Below, piece by piece: positions 1 to 4,819 of a DNA stretch of 6,823 bases. The DNA is from Thermococcus sp. (GTDB lineage: Archaea; Methanobacteriota_B; Thermococci; Thermococcales; Thermococcaceae): contig JAGHBN010000043.1 in NCBI GenBank assembly GCA_021160985.1, positions 1 to 6,823 of the forward strand. The letters run 5' to 3'. Numbering within the stretch: the first letter of the stretch is position 1; every line of letters begins with the position of its first letter. The notes beneath the pieces are model-generated. The model was given only the letters and a program-made list of their open reading frames with translations, made no database searches and was not told the DNA's origin. The position numbers were made by a program, and so were the translations under genes.

Positions 1-346
1 CATGATAGGCGAGCGGGAGCTTAAACTCATGAAGCCCACCGCGATACTCGTCAACATAGCTAGGGGCAAGGTGGTTGACACGGAGGCGCTCGTGAGGGCA
101 CTCAAGGAAGGCTGGATCGCCGGGGCCGGTCTGGACGTCTACGAGGAGGAGCCGTACTACAACGAGGAGCTCTTCAGCCTGAAGAACGTTGTCCTTGCGC
201 CCCACATAGGTAGCGCGACCCACGGTGCAAGGGAAGGAATGGCCGAGCTTGTCGCTAAAAACCTGATAGCCTTCAAGAACGGAGAGGTTCCGCCGATGCT
301 CGTGAACAAAGAAGTGGTGAAGGTTAGGAAGCCGGGGTTTGAGTGA
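1..346 (+). CDS. gyaR: Glyoxylate reductase (NADH-dependent D-2-hydroxyacid dehydrogenase), C-terminal part, truncated by the window edge
   Basis: This is the C-terminal 114 residues of a D-isomer-specific 2-hydroxyacid dehydrogenase, the cytoplasmic enzyme that reduces glyoxylate to glycolate. The reading frame is open to the left edge, so the first ATG is an internal Met and not the start. The fragment holds the end of the NAD-binding domain and the return to the catalytic domain. Visible motifs are NIARG (Arg at fragment residue 21), AGAGLDV, the EEEP segment (Glu50) and APHIGSA (His68), which match the family's catalytic Arg-Glu-His set. Thermococcales GyaR proteins are about 331-334 residues, so roughly 220 residues lie upstream of the window. 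The C-terminal ending RKPGFE is typical of the Thermococcales enzyme, which is why I use the symbol. The frame is intact and ends in TGA. A box C/D RNA begins about 8-12 bases after the stop and may be processed from the same transcript. A paralogous 2-hydroxyacid dehydrogenase is possible but less likely. Confidence 0.93.
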   Translation, partial: MIGERELKLMKPTAILVNIARGKVVDTEALVRALKEGWIAGAGLDVYEEEPYYNEELFSLKNVVLAPHIGSATHGAREGMAELVAKNLIAFKNGEVPPMLVNKEVVKVRKPGFE

Positions 347-353
347 ACACCGA

Positions 354-411
354 GGGGATGATGAAGACACCCTCGGCTGAGACGTGATGAGCTGGACCCG
401 TGACTGATTGG
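354..411 (+). ncRNA. Archaeal box C/D guide sRNA (2'-O-methylation guide)
   Basis: All four boxes occur in order with canonical spacing: C box ATGATGA (358-364), D' box CTGA (377-380), C' box GTGATGA (384-390) and D box CTGA (404-407). The D'-C' spacer is 3 nt (GAC). The guides are 12 nt (365-376, AGACACCCTCGG) and 13 nt (391-403, GCTGGACCCGTGA). This is the standard architecture of Pyrococcus/Thermococcus sRNAs that assemble with L7Ae, Nop5 and fibrillarin to methylate ribose in rRNA or tRNA. By the box +5 rule the D' guide would direct methylation of the G in CCGA(G)GGUGUCU, and the D guide the G in UCAC(G)GGUCCAGC. The terminal stem is weak (G-U pairs next to the boxes), which is common in archaeal sRNAs. 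It lies in the gyaR 3' flank, so either processing of the gyaR transcript or a promoter inside gyaR could produce it. The exact ends are inferred to within a few bases. Confidence 0.87.
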
Positions 412-421
412 CCTATGCAGA

Positions 422-438
422 GGGGCCACGACGGCCCC
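422..438. repeat. GC-rich stem-loop between convergent transcription units
   Basis: GGGGCC, loop ACGAC and GGCCCC form a perfect 6-bp stem with a 5-nt loop. It sits between the end of the C/D sRNA (+) and the TAA stop of the DUF72 gene (-), so it is at the 3' end of transcripts from both sides. Archaeal termination depends mainly on T-runs and none follows the stem, so a terminator call is not supported. It may protect 3' ends or be incidental in this GC-rich DNA. Confidence 0.35.
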
Positions 439-440
439 AC

Positions 441-1160
441 TTATCCCTTTACCATCGCCCTGAACCTCTTCGCGTCCCTGCACATGTCGGAGTTGTTGAA
501 GAAGACGAAGCTCTCTCCGCGGTTCCAGCCGAGGACGCGATCCCTGATTTTCTCCAGCTCCTCGTCGCTGTAGGAGTGCCGGTAGATTATCCGCCCGTTC
601 TCGTAGCGGCCGTGCAGGCGGTAGTAGCTGGTCTCGCCGCTGTGAAGCGGAACCCTCACGAGCGGGTCTGTGACGTCTATAACGTCGAACTCCCTGACGA
701 AGCGCTTGATGCCCTTCTCGCTCCAGCCCCTCAGCTCGACGGCAATCTCAAACTCCTTCCTCTCCGCCATCTCAAAGAACTTTTCGGCGCTGGCAAAGCT
801 TTCCTCGGTCTCCTTGAAGCTTTTAGGCAGCTGGATGAGTATAAACCGAGCCCCCAAAATCTCGGCCTCTTTCAGCGTTACCCTCCAGAAGTGGAGGACG
901 TCGCTGGTCGGTCGTAGGAGTCCAACGTCCTTGCCCGGCTTTACGTTGCTCCTGCGCCACGTTGGGCTGTTTGGCGGGTGAGTTACTCCCTGAAAGGCTT
1001 TCATGGCAAAGGTAAAGCCCTCCGGAGCTTCCTTCCGCCAGCGTTCGAGCGTCTTCTCCTGGAGTATCCGGTAGAAGGTCTGCTGCACCTCTATTGCATC
1101 GAAGTCGCGGTAGTACTTTGAGTGACTCTCGCAGAAGCCGCAGGTTCCCACGTGAATCAT
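441..1160 (-). CDS. DUF72 (YecE-like) TIM-barrel protein of unknown function
   Basis: A 239-residue protein of the DUF72/YecE family, predicted cytoplasmic TIM barrel, with no established reaction. Family features are the N-terminal VGTCGF (normally GTSGW), the EVQQTFY segment (residues 24-30), ARFILIQLP, IAVELRGW, YYRLHGR, and the C-terminal FFNNS before an alpha-helical tail. The frame is open further upstream, but the ATG at 1160 is chosen because it starts directly at the family's first beta strand (MIHVGTCGF) and is preceded by GGTGGT (1165-1170) at a 4-nt spacing. The longer form from 1229 would add 23 residues, overlap the divergent gene's start and run through the promoter. Odd points are a CxxC pair (Cys7, Cys10) where relatives usually have Ser and an aromatic, and another Cys at 227 near the C terminus. 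No signal peptide or membrane segment is seen. It is monocistronic in view and convergent with the sRNA. Confidence 0.88.
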   Translation of the reverse strand: MIHVGTCGFCESHSKYYRDFDAIEVQQTFYRILQEKTLERWRKEAPEGFTFAMKAFQGVTHPPNSPTWRRSNVKPGKDVGLLRPTSDVLHFWRVTLKEAEILGARFILIQLPKSFKETEESFASAEKFFEMAERKEFEIAVELRGWSEKGIKRFVREFDVIDVTDPLVRVPLHSGETSYYRLHGRYENGRIIYRHSYSDEELEKIRDRVLGWNRGESFVFFNNSDMCRDAKRFRAMVKG

Positions 1161-1164
1161 GCCT

Positions 1165-1170
1165 ACCACC
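1165..1170 (-). promoter_or_regulatory. Ribosome binding site that fixes the DUF72 start
   Basis: On the minus strand GGTGGT stands 4 nt before the ATG at 1160. It matches part of the GGAGGTG anti-SD complement and supports the internal Met over the longer upstream start. Confidence 0.65.
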
Positions 1171-1220
1171 GTTTCACTTTTCTTCCAAAAGCCTAAATAC
1201 TTTCGGGACAACTTGAGCCC
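1171..1220. promoter_or_regulatory. Divergent promoter region (DUF72 gene leftward, DHPS-like gene rightward)
   Basis: The 60 bases between the two start codons hold one AT-rich core, CAAAAGCCTAAATACTTTC. Read rightward, AAAAG followed by CCTAAATAC (about 1191-1200) resembles an archaeal BRE/TATA. Its centre is about 26 bases before the ATG at 1221, which predicts a leaderless mRNA, and no Shine-Dalgarno is seen there. Read leftward, the same core gives GTATTTAGG, or the adjacent GCTTTTGG. That would place transcription start close to the DUF72 ribosome site, giving a very short leader. The two promoters therefore overlap. Inferred from sequence only. Confidence 0.5.
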
Positions 1221-2768
1221 ATGAAGCACTCCGGGAGAATCCTGCTCGTTACTGGCAGACTTGCCGAACCCCTCGTGAGAAAGTACGGGAGAGGCTGTGA
1301 TATATTCGTAACGCCGGTCAGCGTCGCGGCGTTCTTAACCCCCGAACTGATAGTCCGCTACCTGCAGAGAGCTGGCGTGAGGAGCGAGGACTACGACCTG
1401 ATTCTTATTCCCGGCCTCGTCAGGGGCTCCGCTCAGCCCATCGAGGACGAAATAGGAATTCCAACGTTCAAGGGGCCGAGGAACGCTATGGACATCCCCC
1501 AGACCCTTAGAGCCCTAAAAGAGGGCTTCAAACTGAGCAGGGAAAAGCCTGCGGACGAGCTCTTCTCCTTCGACGCCCTTAAGAGAGTGGAGGACATCAG
1601 AAACAAGACCCGGAACAAACGCTACATCGAGAATGCCCTCAGGAAGCCGTGGAACGTCCTCATCGGGAACCTGCCCGCTGGAAAGGACTTCCCGGCAAGG
1701 ATTCTGGGAGAAGTCGTTGACGCGCCAAAGCTCGGCGTCGAAAAGACCGTCGAGAAGGCCCTATACTACCTGCGAGAAGGGGCGGACATAATTGACATTG
1801 GGATGGTGGCCGGCGAGGCCAACCTCGATTTCATTGACTCAATCCCTGAAATCCGCGAGAGGCTCAAGGACAACGGCTTCGACGTGCCGGTGAGCTTTGA
1901 CTCCCTCAACACGAAAGAAATTAAGAGGGCCCTTGACTGCGCTGACCTGTTTCTGAGCGTTGATGAGGCCAACCTTGAGGAGCTCGTGACGGAAAAGCCC
2001 GTCGTCCTCATTCCCACCAACCAGAGAGAGGGCTTTTTCCCAGCTAAGCCCGGGGAGAGGGCCGAGTTCCTTGAAAGGCTCAAGGAGAGGGCCCTCGATT
2101 TGGGCTACCGGATTGTAATCCCCGACCTAATCCTTGAGCACGTCCCGCACCTGGCGCGCTCGGTCACTGCCTTCCAGCTCTACCGGGAGAGAAACCCGGA
2201 CGATGTCCTCCTGGCTGGCGTCGGCAACGTGGTGGAGCTCTACGACGCCGACAGCGTCGGGATAAACGCCCTGCTCGCTGGAATCGCGAAGGAGCTTTCA
2301 ATAAACCTCCTCCTCACAACGGAGACGAGCGCGAAGGCAAGGGGCTCCGTGAGGGAGCTGAGAAGGGCGATAGACATGAACCTCTTTGAAACCCCCAAAG
2401 ATCTGGGCTTCGACCTGCTCATACTGAAGGAGAAGAGGACGAGCGAGTGGCGGTTCGAGCCCACCAAAGAGGTCGTGGAAGCAAGGGAGAGACCAGTCGA
2501 GCTCGAACCAATCTACTTCAGGATATGGGTCGGGGGCGGGAGAATCTGGGTGAACGCCCACCGCGGAACCGAGACCGTTCTCACAGTGGTCGGCGAGGAG
2601 CCGAACGCGATAATAGACACAATCCTTGAGCGCTTCGAGATAAGCCCGAGGCACGCCTTCTACCTCGGGAGGGAGCTTGAGAGGGCAAAAACTGCACTAA
2701 ATCTGGGGAGGAGTTATGTCCAGGAGGCTGAGCTCTTCCCGGACTTCTACCTCGGGCATAACCTTTAA
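1221..2768 (+). CDS. Dihydropteroate synthase-like pterin-binding protein (archaeal TIGR00284-type)
   Basis: A 515-residue archaeal protein of the dihydropteroate-synthase-related group (compare M. jannaschii MJ0107). Residues about 1-140 form an N-terminal alpha/beta domain seen only in this group. Residues about 145-385 form a pterin-binding TIM barrel: GADIIDIGMVAGEA (187-200) corresponds to the DHPS DIG(G)E strand, VSFDSLN (224-230) to the substrate-binding Asp strand, and LLTTETSAKARGS (364-376) to the last barrel strand. Residues about 430-515 are a separate C-terminal domain, probably DUF4346. Classical bacterial DHPS is about 280 residues, so the flanking domains point to a different or additional role. 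The likely pathway is C1-carrier (modified folate/pterin) biosynthesis or binding of a methyl-pterin, by inference. The ATG at 1221 has no SD and fits a leaderless mRNA from the box at 1191-1200. An aldolase gene follows after 21 bases and may share the transcript. Confidence 0.87.
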   Translation: MKHSGRILLVTGRLAEPLVRKYGRGCDIFVTPVSVAAFLTPELIVRYLQRAGVRSEDYDLILIPGLVRGSAQPIEDEIGIPTFKGPRNAMDIPQTLRALKEGFKLSREKPADELFSFDALKRVEDIRNKTRNKRYIENALRKPWNVLIGNLPAGKDFPARILGEVVDAPKLGVEKTVEKALYYLREGADIIDIGMVAGEANLDFIDSIPEIRERLKDNGFDVPVSFDSLNTKEIKRALDCADLFLSVDEANLEELVTEKPVVLIPTNQREGFFPAKPGERAEFLERLKERALDLGYRIVIPDLILEHVPHLARSVTAFQLYRERNPDDVLLAGVGNVVELYDADSVGINALLAGIAKELSINLLLTTETSAKARGSVRELRRAIDMNLFETPKDLGFDLLILKEKRTSEWRFEPTKEVVEARERPVELEPIYFRIWVGGGRIWVNAHRGTETVLTVVGEEPNAIIDTILERFEISPRHAFYLGRELERAKTALNLGRSYVQEAELFPDFYLGHNL

Positions 2769-2769
2769 C
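2762..2769 (+). promoter_or_regulatory. Weak TATA-like box before the aldolase gene
   Basis: CCTTTAAC overlaps the stop of the preceding gene and is centred about 25 bases before the ATG at 2790, the distance expected for a leaderless archaeal mRNA. No SD precedes that ATG, which makes an own promoter plausible alongside read-through from the upstream gene. The match is poor. Confidence 0.3.
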
Positions 2770-2789
2770 TCCCGAACGCACAACTCCCA

Positions 2790-3674
2790 ATGATGCCTAT
2801 GTTGAGGGGAGTTTTTGTTCCGCACGTTACGCCCTTCGACGAAAGGGAGGAGGTAAACAGGGGGCTCCTGAGGGAGCTGGTGCACCGCTTCGAGAAGGCT
2901 GGCCTCAACGGTCTCGTGACGCTTGGCAGCAACGGTGAGTTCCCGTACCTGGGCTTCGAGGAGAAGGTTGAGGTCGTCAGGATAGTCCGCGAGGAAAGTT
3001 CCCTTCCGGTGATAGGAGGAGCTACCGAGAACTCGACGAAGGAGACGGTGCGGCTCGGAAGGGTCCTTCTCGACCTTGGCGTTGATGCGCTTCTCATCGG
3101 CCCGCCTTACTACTTCAAACCGTCCCCGGAGGAGCTTTACACTCACTATTCCAGGATAGCGGACTCGCTGGACGGCAGAATACTCCTCTACAACGTCCCC
3201 AAGTTCACCGGCCTCAACATTCCGCTGGACGTCATCGAGAGGCTCGCGGAGGAGCATTCGAACATAATTGGGATAAAGGATTCAAGCGCGAACATGGGAA
3301 GGATAGCCGAGCTCCTGAGGCGCATGGGAGACAGGTTTACGATCCTCGCAGGAACTGCGGACGTGATGTACCCCTCATGGATGCTGGGTGCACACGGTGC
3401 CATCGTGGCCGTGGCCAACGTCGTTCCGGAGCTCTGCGCCGAGCTTTACAGGACCTTCTTCCGCGGAGACCACGAGAAGGCAAGAGAGCTCCAGCTCAAG
3501 GTCAACCTTGTCAACGAGGTCGTGGTGAAAGGGTACAGCCAGATAAGTGCCATAAAAACGGCCATGGAGCTGAGGGGCTGGCGCGTCGGAAAGCCGAGGC
3601 TCCCTTCCATGCCGCTGGGAAAAGAGGCCGTGGAGGATATAAAGAAAACGCTGGCGGAAGTGGGGGTGCTCTGA
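2790..3674 (+). CDS. DHDPS/NAL-family pyruvate aldolase, probably not lysine-pathway DapA
   Basis: A 294-residue class I aldolase of the dihydrodipicolinate synthase / N-acetylneuraminate lyase family, of full normal length. The Schiff-base lysine is Lys163 in IIGIKDSS and the partner tyrosine is Tyr134 in LYNVP. The substrate loop GSNGE (46-50) replaces DapA's GTTGE. The position of the DapA arginine that binds the substrate carboxylate (E. coli Arg138 in YNVPSRTG) is Phe139 here (YNVPKFTG). That argues against 4-hydroxy-tetrahydrodipicolinate synthesis and towards cleavage of a 2-keto-3-deoxy or other 2-oxo acid. Thermococcales are known to make lysine by the LysW/aminoadipate route, which also leaves no need for DapA. 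The start is ATG at 2790; Met2 and Met4 are alternatives and the family core begins at residue 5-8. There is no SD. It lies 21 bases after the DHPS-like gene and ends 2 bases before the convergent gene's stop. Confidence 0.88.
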   Translation: MMPMLRGVFVPHVTPFDEREEVNRGLLRELVHRFEKAGLNGLVTLGSNGEFPYLGFEEKVEVVRIVREESSLPVIGGATENSTKETVRLGRVLLDLGVDALLIGPPYYFKPSPEELYTHYSRIADSLDGRILLYNVPKFTGLNIPLDVIERLAEEHSNIIGIKDSSANMGRIAELLRRMGDRFTILAGTADVMYPSWMLGAHGAIVAVANVVPELCAELYRTFFRGDHEKARELQLKVNLVNEVVVKGYSQISAIKTAMELRGWRVGKPRLPSMPLGKEAVEDIKKTLAEVGVL

Positions 3675-3678
3675 TTTT
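3675..3678 (+). terminator. Short T-run after the aldolase stop
   Basis: TTTT directly follows the TGA of the aldolase gene, overlapping the end of the convergent gene. Archaeal RNA polymerase can release at T-runs, but this one is short and single, so it is at most a weak terminator. Confidence 0.25.
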
Positions 3679-3976
3679 ACTCCGGATTTTCAAAGAGCGG
3701 TGGTTTCGGCTTCCTGAACCTCTCGTCCAGCTCTGCCCTCCTTTCGCTGACCCTTTTCAGGAGCTCGCTTACCTTTTCATTCTCCGGGTATTTCCGCCTC
3801 AGACTTACGAGAAGGCCCTCTGCAAACCCAAGGAGGGATAGCTCTATGAACTCCTTCCCCCTCTTGCTCTCGAGCCCCTCGTTCAGCTTCACGAACGAGT
3901 CTATCCTCGCGACGATGGCTGTCTCCCCCAGCTCCTCGCAGAGAGCTCTGAGCTCTTCTATCTCTCCAACCTTCAC
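3677..3976 (-). CDS. Small charged helical protein of unknown function, downstream of TatD
   Basis: A 99-residue protein I do not recognise. It starts with GTG and is preceded by a strong SD, GAGGGGGTG (3982-3990), at 5 nt, so it is very likely translated. The sequence is rich in Glu, Lys, Arg and Leu and reads as three amphipathic helices (about residues 3-37, 39-63 and 66-87), followed by a proline-rich basic tail (RKPKPPLFENPE). There is no signal peptide, membrane segment or metal motif; the single Cys is at residue 13. The SD starts on the last base of the TatD stop codon and the gap between the two genes is 13 bases, so the pair is almost certainly one operon. A regulatory or binding-partner role with TatD would be guesswork. 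Convergent to the aldolase gene with a 2-base gap. Real gene: fairly sure; function: unknown. Confidence 0.75.
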   Translation of the reverse strand: MKVGEIEELRALCEELGETAIVARIDSFVKLNEGLESKRGKEFIELSLLGFAEGLLVSLRRKYPENEKVSELLKRVSERRAELDERFRKPKPPLFENPE

Positions 3977-3981
3977 ACCAG

Positions 3982-3990
3982 CACCCCCTC
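3982..3990 (-). promoter_or_regulatory. Strong SD supporting the GTG start of the 99-residue protein
   Basis: Minus-strand GAGGGGGTG lies 5 nt before the GTG at 3976 and overlaps the last base of the TatD stop codon. The GTG inside the SD itself is out of frame. Confidence 0.7.
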
Positions 3991-4748
3991 TAAATCCTCA
4001 GACCAAAGAACTTTGCCGTGCTTTTCTCGGTCACCCTTTCTACTTCCTCAAACTCGATCCCTTTAAACTTTGCCACTTCTTCAATGGCTATTCTGACGTT
4101 GCACGGTGTGTTTCTCTGTCCCTTCACCGGGCTCATGTAGGGTGCGTCCGTCTCAACCAGCATGCTTTCGAGTTCTATCGCCTCCGCGACGGCCCTTACT
4201 TCTGGGATGAAGACTATTCCGGTGCTTATTCCAATTACGTGGCCGTTCTCGACGATTTCCTTGGCCAACTCAACGCTTCCGGTGTATGAGTGGAAGTAAG
4301 CCCCGACCCCGGTTTTCTGGACGAGCTCAAACGCCTCCCTCTCGGCCTCCCTGGCGTGTATCACGACCGGCAGGTCGAGTTCAAGGGCAAGCTCAAGGAA
4401 GTGCTTGAATATTGCCCTCTGGTTCTCCCGCTGCGCCTCGTTCTCGGCGTAGTGGTAGTCGAGGCCTATCTCCCCAATGGCGGCTATCTCCTTCGAGTGC
4501 TCGCGGATGAAGTCCTCGACCTTTTTCACCTTCTCCCAATTTCCCCTGCGTGCCTCGTTGGGGTGGTAGCCAAGGGTTGGAATTACGAACCCAAAGTACG
4601 GCTTCAGGAGTTCCCAGCTCTTCCAGAGGTGAGCTTTGCGGTACTCGGTTATGGAATCAACGACTGCTTTGAGCTCTCTCCGGCACTCCTCTATTATTCT
4701 CGGCGCATCCTTTTTGTAGAACTCGAAGTGGGCGTGAGCGTCTATCAT
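3990..4748 (-). CDS. TatD-family metal-dependent hydrolase (putative DNase)
   Basis: A 252-residue amidohydrolase-fold TIM barrel of the TatD family, cytoplasmic, normal length. The metal ligands are all present: His5 and His7 in DAHAH, Glu93 in IGEIGLDYH, His131 in VIHARE, His153 in FHSYTG, and Asp201 in VETDAPY. The GYHP motif (60-63) is also typical. Characterised TatD enzymes are Mg-dependent 3'-5' exonucleases acting on DNA or RNA and linked to repair and DNA turnover; whether this archaeal branch has that substrate is inference. Some archaeal relatives are annotated only as hydrolases. ATG at 4748 starts exactly at the first barrel strand (MIDAHAH). There is no SD, and a TATA-like CTTTTCTAT sits about 26 bases upstream, which suggests a leaderless mRNA. 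It leads a two-gene minus-strand unit with the 99-residue protein. Confidence 0.9.
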   Translation of the reverse strand: MIDAHAHFEFYKKDAPRIIEECRRELKAVVDSITEYRKAHLWKSWELLKPYFGFVIPTLGYHPNEARRGNWEKVKKVEDFIREHSKEIAAIGEIGLDYHYAENEAQRENQRAIFKHFLELALELDLPVVIHAREAEREAFELVQKTGVGAYFHSYTGSVELAKEIVENGHVIGISTGIVFIPEVRAVAEAIELESMLVETDAPYMSPVKGQRNTPCNVRIAIEEVAKFKGIEFEEVERVTEKSTAKFFGLRI

Positions 4749-4819
4749 GCTCTGGTCTTGGCATGTGGATAGAAAAGCTTTTTTGTTGTTTTACTATTTT
4801 AGTTGGTTGAGGGTTGATT
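4749..4819. promoter_or_regulatory. AT-rich divergent promoter region with a 10-bp palindrome
   Basis: This gap separates the TatD gene (leftward) from the ferritin-like gene (rightward). Its centre is the perfect palindrome AAAAGCTTTT (4773-4782). Leftward it continues as TTTTCTAT (4776-4769), a TATA-like box about 26 bases before the TatD ATG. Rightward it continues as CTTTTTTG and then TTTTACTATTTTAG (4788-4801). The first would start transcription near 4806-4809, giving a leader of about 12 bases that contains GAGGG (4809-4813), a fair SD 6 nt before the ATG at 4820. The palindrome may simply be the two BRE/TATA elements back to back, or a regulator site. Confidence 0.5.

Noticed and set aside
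408..917. Long plus-strand open frame opposite the DUF72 gene
   Set aside because: It is the antisense shadow of a clearly recognised family, has no family motif of its own, and overlaps the sRNA D box region and the hairpin. The same holds for the open frames opposite TatD (4290-4772) and the MBL gene (6274-6627).
1161..1229. N-terminal extension of the DUF72 protein from an upstream Met at 1229
   Set aside because: It would cover the divergent promoter and the start of the DHPS-like gene, and the family fold starts at the ATG at 1160, which has its own ribosome site.
2790..3674. Annotation of the aldolase as dapA (lysine biosynthesis)
   Set aside because: The substrate arginine is replaced by Phe and the GTTGE loop differs. 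Thermococcales use the LysW-dependent route for lysine, and no other lysine gene is nearby.
3990..4748. A role of TatD in twin-arginine protein export
   Set aside because: The name is historical. TatD proteins are soluble metal-dependent hydrolases, and no tatA or tatC gene is in the window.
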